Shown: positions 10,421-20,479 of the stretch, one piece after another | Numbering within the stretch: position 1 is the first letter of the stretch | Layout: each line of letters starts with the position of its first letter | Assembly (NCBI RefSeq): GCF_000237925.1 | Contig: NW_017386027.1 | Span: 1,426,001-1,490,000 of the forward strand | Direction of reading: 5' to 3' | Origin: Schistosoma mansoni | Lineage: Eukaryota > Platyhelminthes > Trematoda > Strigeidida > Schistosomatidae | Length of the DNA stretch: 64,000 nt | Translations under genes and position numbers: made by a program | The notes under the pieces: model-generated | What the model was told of the DNA's origin: nothing | The model's input: the letters and a program-made list of their open reading frames with translations, nothing else | The model's database searches: none

Positions 10421-11193
10421 CTTATAATTTGTTATTTGTTACATATGGCAAATCACCATCTATTTTAATGTTGTCTGAATTGATAATAAAGTCATCCGGT
10501 AGGTTATGAAAAAGCCTTAATGATTGTTGGACAGAAACATCAATCGAAAAGCAGATTTTCCTGACTCACTTCAGCAGAGCTAAACTCTTACATGGTAAAC
10601 ATTAAAGCCTGAGTAGAATACATGGACTATTCTACGACTATATTTATATGAAAGCCAACGACATGAATGAGTCAATTATAAGCAAAGTAGACAGCCTTAG
10701 ACATATGTCCACCGGTTTAAGTTGCCACACTACATCGCAGATGAGATAATGAGGACAAATGCTAAAGTAGAAGTGATAGTAATATCTGTGACAGTAAACA
10801 GTGATACATAGAAAAAATAGTTTGAAATTAAAGAATTTAATGTACTCCCAGTGCAACTCTTACAGATGAACCTCAAGAGGATGATCAATATGTCAACATG
10901 GAGAGGTGATAGGGTCTGATTATTTGGTGAGCTTCTGTACACTTTGAATAACGTTAGCCGACATAGTTTGGTACTCATTCTTTGTATTCTTGTTCGAGTA
11001 ACAGGTTGGGTTCATATAAAAGAAACATACGTATAAGCATCAGAATCGCATAATCGCCAAATATAACAAGATATCCCGACAAAATAAGAAGTGTGACATA
11101 TCTCTGAAACTCAGGATCTACGGGAAGATAACGAGTGGGTGAATTTTCGCTATGAATACCGATTCTGAACCACGTCATTTAACATCTGTAACT

Positions 11194-11301
11194 ATTAAGC
11201 AGAGATGGATAGTGGCTAGCAGTGGAATCCAGTTTGACGCGCGTTTTGTCCTATTTGGGACTCGTCAGCTGGATGTACCTGCATCTCAGAGTTGATGTTC
11301 A
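11194..11301 (-). mobile_element. Family A repeat fragment
   Basis: The minus strand has GCAGGTACATCCAG, CTGACGA, GTCC/GGAC, but AAAA in place of GAAA, then CGCGCG and GTC. It ends in a short CA run at 11300. Same three-base addition after the triplet as in the copy at 1808-2048. Confidence 0.8.
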
Positions 11302-12065
11302 CACACACACACAAACAATACTAATCTGTAACTATTGTTACGATAATCCTTCGAACCTTAACCAGATAATCTACACCTACCTAACCAACATGGCTCAGAC
11401 CAACAACCAATAACTTCATGGATGAGTACCACAGGATGATAATATTGAAAAGGGTGTAGTAGATAGATAGAAAAGCATGGTATAATTTTCAAGATACTGA
11501 CAAAAATATATGATCAATTTAATTACAAGAAAGGGAGATATAACTCAGTAATCTTACATCATAACACGGAGTTCTCATACGAATAAACATTTGCGCAATA
11601 CATTTAGGTTATGATTAAGCATGTGTATACACAAAATAGTGGAAGAATAAATGTACGAATAAGTAAAATCACAGGTTTTTTTTTAGAAAAAAAAACATTT
11701 ACGGTTGATTTCTGTGCATTTTAAAGCATGATTGATTTGTTGATTGTTGACTGTATTTGATCCCAGATTATCTGAGTGTATTTCATAGCGTTCATGTGAA
11801 TTTCCCTTGAATGTTAACAAGGACATGTTAGTGATCCGCTGGGTTGAGTGGATTTAAGGGATACTCCTTGAGGTGGTTGTGATGTTGTTGTTGTTGATGA
11901 CAGGAATTCAGGATCTTGAAGTATCTAGGATTTTTGGTTATTCGGATGTGATATAAATGTATAGAAATTAAAAAACAAACAAAAATTTATTTTAAATGCA
12001 CATTTATTTCATAACTTTCAGAAACTGTTTAGTCATATATCATACACAAGTGAAGTAATGATATT
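11302..12065. other. No gene recognised
   Basis: AT-rich intergenic sequence; only homopolymer runs (poly-T/poly-A near 11680) and a short TGTTGTTGTTG run near 11885 noted. Confidence 0.5.
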
Positions 12066-12067
12066 GA

Positions 12068-12290
12068 GGTTAGACATTAACACCGTTGGATGCCGGCAGG
12101 CTCAGTGGTCTATCGGTTAAGTACTCGCGCACGAGACTGACAGGTCCTGGGTTCGAATCTCATGAAGCGGGATCGTGGATGCGTATTGCTGAAGAGTCCC
12201 ATAATGGGACGAAATAGCCGTCCAGTGCTTCCAGGTTTTTCATGGTGGTCTAGCTTCAATTGACTCATGATTTCAACTATATAATAATAT
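12068..12290 (+). mobile_element. Family B hammerhead SINE, best-preserved ribozyme core
   Basis: In order: TTAGACATTAACACCGTTGG, A box CAGTGGTCTATCGGTTAAG, an 8-base GC-rich hairpin (CTCGCGCACGAG), B box GGGTTCGAATCTC, GGGATCGTGGATG, then the hammerhead CTGAAGA, stem II GTCCC/GGGAC, GAAA and GTC with stem I closing through wobble pairs. The tail CATGATTTCAACTATATAA ends the element. A tRNA-derived Pol III SINE is inferred from A/B boxes ~40 bp apart. Confidence 0.85.
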
Positions 12291-13690
12291 TTGTGATGAC
12301 TGAGGTTAATGAAGAAATGTCTAGCAATCAATTGAAATCGGGGTGTATCTCTAATAAGGATATAAACATTTCAAGACTGTAATTATCTATAGAAGAAAAA
12401 AAGCTATGACACAACACATCAAGCTCAAGATGTACATGAAAATAGAAGATGAATGCTCATGTGTGATTGTGTTACCCAACGTTTCAAACCATAAATCATA
12501 ATCAGCAAGCTTATAGCTGTGAATACATCATAGACCAGAAAGCAACAAAATCATGGCCTGATATCATGTTTTTAATTTGGTCAACTTGAGTTTTGATATA
12601 CTACTATGCCAGACTGTATTGCACGCCCAGACATGTGTGAAACCAGGTTTATCTGAAATGTTTTGTTTAACTTTATGAGTGGTCATTTAGTGGTTCAAGT
12701 ATACACGGAGACATCTCTTCTAATCTAATAGGCCATATTTCATAGATGTTTTGCTACAAGTGTCTCAAGTTGTTAAAAGTGAAGAGAGTACTTCTTATTC
12801 TAGTTGCCGACAGCCCACAAACGCTAATGAAACTTTTAAGGTAAGTGGAGCGATCAACACACTGGACCATTCCACTTTCTTTTCCGAGTCAGACTAAGGG
12901 TTCTAACAACTTTCGCTTTACTGCTAAACGTGTTTTAAATGCTAAGGATTATTTTTAAGTTTTCATCTAATGAACTACGTCGTCTGTGTAATCCAAGACA
13001 GTGAAAGTCTATTTGAATTTTCAAGAGACTAATGTGCTTTCTGATACACTTTTTGATAACAAACACTGGCATCAAACCTGTGAAAAAACATAGTCGGATG
13101 CACTTGTCAAATCAAGAAAGATTATTGTAGTCAGACATCAATAAGCATGTCTAAAAATCTGTTGAAGGGTGAGTATATATTCTGCATATCCGAGCCCAGG
13201 TCTGAAAAAGGATTTTTTTTATTGAGCTTGCTTTCACCGACCTATATTAATTTAGTGGATGATTTTGAAAGTTGATACTTCATGAAGTATTAATAAACAG
13301 ATCTCTGTAATTATTATAAGGTTCCCGTCATTTCATATAAACCAAAATGACTAGATATCTAAACCAACTAGATGGAAGCGATTTGAGCTCCTAGACATAG
13401 TATTCAACCTGACAGTACTGAACCACTATTGTTAAACGCCTCTGAAATTAATCCGTTATTGTTCTGTTGTGGCTTATTTTAAATTACAAGTCCAGTTGGA
13501 GTACCGACGTCTATCTGCTAGTTAGTTTGTGAGTATTCTGCCCATTAACCTCGCAAATATGAGAATAGGTCTTTTACATCCATAGGTTTTTCAGTGAGCT
13601 CCAATCATACATGGTTTTGCATTCTTTTACAGCAATAAATAATCATATGATGTAAATGGTACTTACATAAACCACGGCAAAAACTCATCT
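12291..13690. other. No gene recognised
   Basis: No exon with plausible splice sites and no match to the recurrent families of this window. Confidence 0.45.
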
Positions 13691-13705
13691 ATGGGTTGCC
13701 TACCT

Positions 13706-14235
13706 ATTTATTTATTTATTTAAACACATAAATATTGGCACAAAGGGGCACCAGATATATATGCGCCACACAAATCTTATTTGATTTGTGTGAGGGCTGC
13801 GATACTGCCCAGGTGCCCAAACTGAAGCAGGTAGTTTCTTAGGGGCCACACCCGGAGCCTTCGACCTAAAGGTCTAATCCACAAGGCAGTGGAGCATCGT
13901 GAGGAGATGCAGTCCCATGGTAGCCGGTGACCAACGATTGATTCATACGCCATTTATTCCCTCGAGATACTGGAGCCCATGTGCACCATTGGTTTCAAAT
14001 CAGGGTTTTCCAACTCCCCTAGGCGGACTTTCCGTGTCCACCGACCCGGTTAAAGCGCCGGACATTCGGTTTTCGTCCTCTCAATTTCGTAAACAACACC
14101 CCTGCCACTATGAGAAGGCAGTGAGTAGGACTTCCCTGGCAGAGACTATATACGCGTGGCCACGTGAGAGCATTTCGGGAGGGAGAGCGGATCCTCCCCA
14201 CTCTCGGCCGTACCAGGGTATTTCAGGGTTACTTA
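13706..14235 (-). mobile_element. Family D retroposon, full length
   Basis: Flanked by GGTTGCCTACCT (13694-13705) and GGTTGCCTGCCT (14236-14247), a 12 bp target duplication with one mismatch. ATTT repeats at the left are the tail in sense orientation. Confidence 0.85.
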
Positions 14236-14699
14236 GGTTGCCTGCCTAAGTAGCTCAATAAATTCTCAATAACAGACAGAAACAAACACGTCATACTTTA
14301 CACCAAAAACGTTGGAAACCCACAACAATGAAAGTAAATTAGTGAGAAAGTGATCTGTCAGGTAAGAATTGAGCTTGCCAGTCAGGTGTCAGTTTTATTG
14401 ATGTGAATGACCTATAATAATTTATGTAATGTAACTTCTAATAACGAGGTTATCATTTCTATTATAAAAAACCTACTCTATTAGCCCATTGTATTACCTT
14501 ATATAACACTTCAAATGAGAATGGGTCAATAAGGATTTAACTTCGTGTACACATGTCAGTTGACTATGATGAATTATTTTGAATTACCGATCGATCAATA
14601 TTCCATTTTTCATCTTAACAATCAAAATTTATTCATAATGAATCCAGTGAGACAGAATCAAGTGAAACAGGGATATGTAAGGAAATGAGTATTGCTATT

Positions 14700-15023
14700 T
14701 TATATATTTATTTAAACACAAATATTGGTATGAAGGGGTACCAAATACATATGTGCCAAACAAGTCACCTGATTTGTGTGTGGGCTGTGATGCTACTCGG
14801 GTGCCCAGGCCGAAACAGGTGGTTTAATTAGGGGGCCACTCCCCGAGCCCTCAACCTGAAGGTCTGATTCACAAGGCAGTGGAGCAACCTTAGGAGATAC
14901 AGTCCCATGGTAGTCGGTGACCAACAATGGGTTCATACACCATTTATTCCTTTAGGATCCTGGAGCCCATGTGCACCATTGGTTTGGAATCAGGGTTTTT
15001 CAACTCCCTTAGGTGGATCCTCC
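14700..15023 (-). mobile_element. Family D retroposon, 5'-truncated
   Basis: Perfect 11 bp duplication GTATTGCTATT at 14689-14699 and 15024-15034. The element ends at the equivalent of the CTAGGTGGATCC block and lacks the 5' ~200 bp. 5' truncation together with a target duplication is typical of target-primed reverse transcription. Confidence 0.88.
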
Positions 15024-15034
15024 GTATTGCTATT

Positions 15035-15728
15035 ACTAAGATAAACAAAAGATGAATCTGAGATAAACTAACTAGTCTATAACTGTTGATTACAGCTGTC
15101 TTATGGACTCTAGTCAAAACATATATATTACAATACGTGGATAGGGTAGGAATTCAACAACTTGATAGACTTATGCCACATTTGATTTCAGTGATTACAA
15201 CTTGCTCAAATATTTATTAACGAATCTTTTTAAAGAGTTTAGTCAATTGTGATACATTTCTTCAAGTTCTTAAATAGAAAAAGAAACAAAAATCCACCTT
15301 TTTAGTCACATTACCCTATAGTACAATAGACGTTAGTTGTTGTAACTGTGATTTACCGTCACTGAAAACATCCATACTAGTTAATGATAAAGGTGTTTAT
15401 TCCCAGAAAGAAAGAGACTGAATGAGTATACTTTCCAGCTTCCTTATAATCAGAGACGAATTTGTCTTCACTGAACAATTTAAACAGTGATTATAAGCAT
15501 ATTCGGAATATTTACAGGTATAGGTGTTTGACTGCACAAATGTCTCAAAGCATAAAGATATTAATTTTACAACAAATAGTTAGTCTTAACCACTTGACAT
15601 TCTGATGAGATAAGTCACAAACCAACCGAAAATTTAATACAATAATTGTTAAATAAACTGACCAATCTCACTCGCTTCAATTAATCATTATCTATATACA
15701 TACTAGTGAGCATAAAAATAAAACTTAC
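15035..15728. other. Downstream side of the Rab18-like gene, no exon found
   Basis: The C-terminal hypervariable exon with its prenylation cysteines should lie on the minus strand beyond 15729. I could not find an acceptor-led frame ending in a Cys motif here. Confidence 0.4.
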
Positions 15729-16421
15729 TTTACGAACAAGTTCTACAAAAGCATCACGAACATTTTCACTTGTTTTTGCACTGGTTTCAACAAAAATTGA
15801 CCCTATACTTCGTGCGAAATCGGAACCTTCTTTTTTTGAAACCATGCGATTATCCTATGAATAGAATATCTCTAAAGTGAATTTCAACAAACTAACCAAG
15901 TCAATTTTATTACCAACAAGCATTTTTAAAAGTCGACTACCACAAAATTGTCTAGTTTGTTCTACCCAGTATTTCACTCCGGAAAGACTTTGTACGGAAG
16001 TAACATCGTATACTAAAAATGACAAGGAGAATAAACCTATAGGCTTGCTTTTACCAAAAAGAGCACCATGAGCGTGGCGGTAAAGAGAAGGAGTCAAGTA
16101 ACTGCTGTATCGTTCAACACCAGCTGTGTCCTAATAACATGAAAATAAATATTCTACAATGTTTATGGCATGACGTTTACCCATATATTAAACTGAATTG
16201 TTCTTCCATCTACAACCATTTGATATGGTTTGAAATCAAAACCGATTGTCGCCGCTTCATTGTGTATGAATCGGTCATCAACAAATCGACGAATTAAACT
16301 ATGTAAAAGAAAGTAGTCATCAGAAGCTAAATGCCATATATGGAAGAACATACCTTGTCTTCCCAACACCTGAATCTCCCAACAGGATTAATTTAATTTT
16401 TATCGATTCTTCACCGGCCAT
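15729..16421 (-). CDS. RAB18: Rab18-like small GTPase (five exons, C-terminus missing)
   Basis: Minus-strand exons 16354-16421, 16181-16298, 16055-16130, 15897-16012 and 15729-15854 join in frame to 168 codons from the ATG at 16421. Introns of 55, 50, 42 and 42 bp have GT...AG ends. Visible GTPase motifs: P-loop GDSGVGKTS (residues 15-23), switch I with ATIGFDF, DTAG of switch II, NKID and SAK. The stretch MLVGNKID, then NRMVSKKEG and FVETSAKT, resembles Rab18, which acts at the ER-lipid droplet interface. Two oddities: the glutamine after DTAG is valine (DTAGVERY), and switch II has one extra residue before LTPS. The last exon, with the prenylated cysteines, was not found. GTPase identity is secure; the Rab18 assignment is likely but a divergent Rab is possible. 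Confidence 0.9.
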
Positions 16422-16904
16422 ATTTTAAATATCTAAAGGAGTGGTAATATTAAATGATAGTATTTGGAATGTTAACCATAATAGAATTCGTCTATGTAAA
16501 ATGTAACACGTTGGCTACAAAGGACTTTCATTAACTTTCAAAGAACATTAGTTCATTCCAGTGATCAAAAAACCCAAATAATTACAGCTTATGTGTTCCC
16601 TTTACACATGAAAGTTTTGTTTTTGCAAAGTAACACACAGCTGAATTTTATGCAGTGTAGTTTTTATTTTGATATGCTGGCAGACATCCGGGTTCTATTG
16701 AGAATGACAAGTTGAAGAAGTGAAACTAGGCTCTTGTGTTAGTGTGAAGATCTTACCACTTATAAATGCACCGAGGTAGATTAGTTTATTCATAAACCGA
16801 TTGAATAACTTTACCCTCTAGTGTCCTAATAACTACTGACGCAACAGTTCACAGGTAACTTTGGTACTTAGCATAGCTGAAAAACATTAACAACTTATCC
16901 CTGA

Positions 16905-17110
16905 ATTTATAAGAACTTTCGTCTAAATTTGATCGAATAGTTTCACAGTATTCGGGCGCCGAGTTGGTGTGAGACATTAATGGGGAAGAATGTATTTGTA
17001 AAATCTCAGCGAATGAATTTGAAGTAAATCCAACGTTTCGCCTGGTAATCTAGTCCATCCTTTTTCAAGCAATTATAATCAAGCATCAAAACTATCAAAT
17101 ATAAAAATGG
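16905..17110 (-). mobile_element. Penelope-like element, 3' terminal repeat region
   Basis: On the minus strand: CTTGAAAAAGGATGG, CAGGCGAAACGTTGG, TTCGCTGAGATTTTACAAA and CAACTCGGCGCCCGAATAC. It lies downstream, on the same strand, of the GIY-YIG-like remnant at 17599-17930. An inverted copy lies at 18785-18947 and a rearranged fragment at 41280-41375. Confidence 0.55.
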
Positions 17111-17598
17111 GTACGTTTCTCTCTGATTAATTGTATACTAAATAGGTCATCTAATCAATGTCAACAATGCTTAAAGTAGGTATTTGCTCTAGTGTGTAAG
17201 AGATATGTGGTGTGAAATGAAGTGTTAAGATAATAGATTGTGTGTATACGTAAGTGGTGTGAGAAGAAATCTCATTCGTTATTTGTCTCTGATTAGTGGA
17301 TTTTTAAGAAAAATACAATTTTTTACACATAATATGAACCAAATATCTCACAGCATGCATAAAATGAAGATAAACAAAATAAAGGAATGAATGTTTGTAT
17401 CATTTTTATTATTCTAGTTAATTTTTTAACATATTCAGATAAGACAACTGATTAGAATCGTTGAATGTAATTGTTATTGTTCAGATAATAAGAGATAGAT
17501 AAAATGGAATAAGGAGTTCAGGTCCATTTATTAATTATTAGTTGCCATGGGACAGCTAATTGTATTCCATCTCCCCTATTAATACTATTTGGATTAGC

Positions 17599-17930
17599 CT
17601 ATATGTTTAGGGCTACAGCTGTTAGTCTTTCTTTGTAAGGATTAAAAACTTTTTGAAGGAATCTTGTGCCGTTAAAATCAATTGTGTGACCCGATTCTAT
17701 TGAGTGTCATGCCATCGCTAATTTGTTTTCGAGTTTCCTTACATCATCTGAGGATTTAGATTTAGGAATGTGCTTTGAGCAGAGTTTGTGTTCCTTCACC
17801 CTTACATTCAGTTCTCTCGTTGTTTCACTACATATTTAGCATTATAGTCACTACATTTGATTTCATGAACACAATTTTGTTGTTTCTCCTTGTGTATTCA
17901 GTCTTTGATTCTCACTAGTTTTGATCTTAG
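17599..17930 (-). mobile_element. Penelope-like retroelement remnant (GIY-YIG endonuclease end)
   Basis: The minus-strand translation gives VHEIKCSDYNAKYV, then ETTRELNVRVKEHK, HSIESGHTIDF and a terminal NPYKERLTAVALNI before a stop. This is the signature of the C-terminal GIY-YIG nuclease of Penelope-like elements. The copy is degenerate with a few disruptions; the reverse transcriptase part is not recognisable upstream. Confidence 0.75.
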
Positions 17931-18072
17931 AGTAATGCTTTTTTCAAAAGAATACCCTAAATTTATTTAAAAGATTTTATGATAACTTCATTCCAACCTT
18001 CTTGTTACTTGTTATACGGAATCAAAATTGCATGATTTTATCTACTGATCGCGTGAATTTAGATGGTATTAT

Positions 18073-18588
18073 TATCATCTATTAAAACACATAAACATTG
18101 GTACAAGGAGGCACAAAATATATATGCACCACAATTCGTAATTCGATTTGCATGAAAACTAGAATAATGTCCGAGCGCCCAAACCGAAGCAGGTGGTTTT
18201 CTTAGGGAACCACTACCCGAGCCTTTGACCTACAGGTCTAATGCGCAAGTCAGTGAAACAACGTTAGGAAATGCAGTCCCATGGTAGTCGGTGACCAACA
18301 ATAGGTTTATACGCCATTTTTTTCTTTCAGGATCCTGGAGCTCATGTGCACCATTGGTTTGGAATCAGAGTTTTCCACCTCTCCCAGGTGGATCCTCTAT
18401 ATCCATCAACCCGGTTAAGGCTCCGGACATTCGCTTTTTGTCCTCTCAATTTCGTAAACAACACCCCAACCGTGAGGAGACAGTGAGTAGGACTTCCCTG
18501 GCATAGGCCGTATACACGTGTCCATGTGAGAGCATTTCGAGAAGGAGAGCTGACTCTCCCCACCCTCGGCCGTACCAGGGCAATTAAG
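18073..18588 (-). mobile_element. Family D retroposon, subfamily with AACCG-type 5' half
   Basis: Flanked by GGTATTAT at 18065-18072 and 18589-18596. Sequence is almost identical to the copy at 32640-33142 over ~430 bp, including unusual words such as CGTAATTCGATTTGCATG. It sits between the Penelope-like remnant and its inverted repeat. Confidence 0.8.
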
Positions 18589-18784
18589 GGTATTATGGTA
18601 ATTACTTATACGTCTGGATTAGTGACGCAGAAAGCACAGAACGAACGTATATCTAAAGAAGAAATAAATCGTCAACAAAAATTGGTCGTTTTAATGCAGT
18701 AAAACTTAAACACTTTTATATAAAATAGGTATGGTCGAAGTTTATTTAAAACAGAAGTGATTTTTAGACATTGGTTTTGTATGA

Positions 18785-18947
18785 CATTATATATAAATAA
18801 TATATTTGTAAAATCTCAAATTCATTCGCTGAGATTCTACAAATATATTATTCCTATTTAATGTCTTACATCAACTCGGCGCCCAAATACGGTGAAACTA
18901 TTCGCTCCAATTTAGACGAAAGTTCTTGTTTATTGGTTTTGTATGTT
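18785..18947 (+). repeat. Inverted copy of the Penelope-like terminal repeat
   Basis: Carries TTCGCTGAGATTCTACAAA and CAACTCGGCGCCCAAATAC, to GACGAAAGTTCTTG, in the opposite orientation to 16905-17110. At its left end ATATATTTGTAAAATCTCA folds back on TGAGATTCTACAAATATAT, forming a ~19 bp-stem hairpin. Confidence 0.65.
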
Positions 18948-20450
18948 ACGGAACCACGAAATCAAGGTGTGATTATCAGGTTTAGTGTCCACTATACTAT
19001 TTAGCATACAGATCTGTTCAATCAACTTACTGGAAGTTGGTGAGCATTCAGACATGGATTTTGGAAACCAAAAGCATATTGATCCAGGCAGCCAATGCCT
19101 GAAATTTCAAAGTATGTTCTCACATGATATCAAGGGGTAAGTTCCAAATACATAATTTTTAGTCAGCTTGTGGGCACTGTATGCCCCATGAGAAAGAGAG
19201 TGTGCATCCATGTATAACACAACTGAGCTTCAGTCAAACTTTTGATTTACTAAATACTTTTGCACAGGGTTTCAAATATGAATGTTACTGACCCACAGTC
19301 TACTGATGTAAGAACTGGCCAATCGCAGAGCTGGCTATAGCTTATAAAGCCTTATAAGGCACCACGTCATATTTTTATGTGGCTGGATGGTGGGTATATT
19401 TATAGATTACTATTATTTTTACAGCCAGCTATAACAATCTTTATTCTGTTCATAACAAGAAACACAGTATTTTTTAATGAGCGCAGAAAATAAGAAGCAA
19501 ACATTTGGTCCTAAGTGACTGCAATTTTGTCAAGTCTTCTAAAACTCTTTGGCGATAATAAACGGTTGAAATAATAAAAAGCGAAAAAAGGTCATTAGAA
19601 ACAAAACTTTTACCAAGCTCTATCAAGCATTATTTGATAATAACTGCCTGGAAGGCGATTCAAAAAACGGGGCCTAGGAATAACCTTGAAATGCCTGGTC
19701 TCTAATATTCACCAACCTGTATCTTCAGCGCCAGCTTGTATAGACGGATTAATTTCTTTGAGCTTGCTTCTTGTTATTTCTGTACGGTTTTAGGTCTTTA
19801 GCTATTAGACTGCACTAATGCTAGTCAGTTTGGTAGTCTTTTATGGATTTGTATACCATGCAATTATAATACTTTTTCTCAGAATAGTAAGTTCTGTGTA
19901 TACCAGTAGCTATCACATTACGAGGCAGAGGGTAAGCTGGTTGCAACAGGAGAAAATAAATACGAAATTCGAATGCTGAGAGAGAAGGATTATCTCAAGG
20001 ACTAAATAGATAGATAAGTTAAATAATCGGTGTAGGCAGTTTGAGAATAAATATATCACAAACATTTTGAGTTTGACAACGCCTTAACCAGTAAAACCTT
20101 AAGAATTGGAATGTGTCAAAACAGGAGTCAGAGATGAAGCGTCTGGAAGATATATCTGCAAAGCTATCGATATACCGAGAAGCGTTTGGTCTAGGCTGGC
20201 AAGAGATATGTAGCACGGCGTACCCTCTCGTGATGTGGTGCGGATTTGTGACCAGTAAAACTAGTGCAGTCAGCATCAATGCTGTCTACCCGCAGAATTA
20301 TTTATTTTTGGGATTTACTTACCACTACTAGAGCACTGATGAACGAAGGTGGAGACGATCATCAGAATAAGTTGATGATACACAATGGTGATATCAGTAG
20401 GTAGGTTACGTGACATGCAATGGGCACAACCATTTCAAGAGGTAGACGGT
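18948..20450. other. No gene recognised
   Basis: Includes a stretch at 19310-19440 with GGCCAATCG, CTTATAAAGCC and an inverted pair of AGCTGGCTATA-like words. This could be an old regulatory or element end, but no coding exon is supported. Confidence 0.4.
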
Positions 20451-20479
20451 TATCCATGAATGAGCATGCGTTTGTCGAT

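Noticed and set aside
10644-11178. Overlapping minus-strand frames with hydrophobic runs
   Set aside because: Hydrophobicity follows from T-rich codons; two frames overlap each other and neither resembles a known membrane protein.
12110-12180. tRNA gene (A and B boxes present)
   Set aside because: No acceptor or anticodon stems fold; the boxes are the promoter of a SINE.
16905-17110. Hammerhead ribozyme in the Penelope-like terminal repeat
   Set aside because: GGCGAAACG is present but no CTGANGA box at a suitable distance on either strand.
20019-20331. Overlapping frames on both strands at 20.0-20.3 kb
   Set aside because: No recognisable LINE or host motif; cannot be attached to the CR1-like element at 20.48 kb with confidence.
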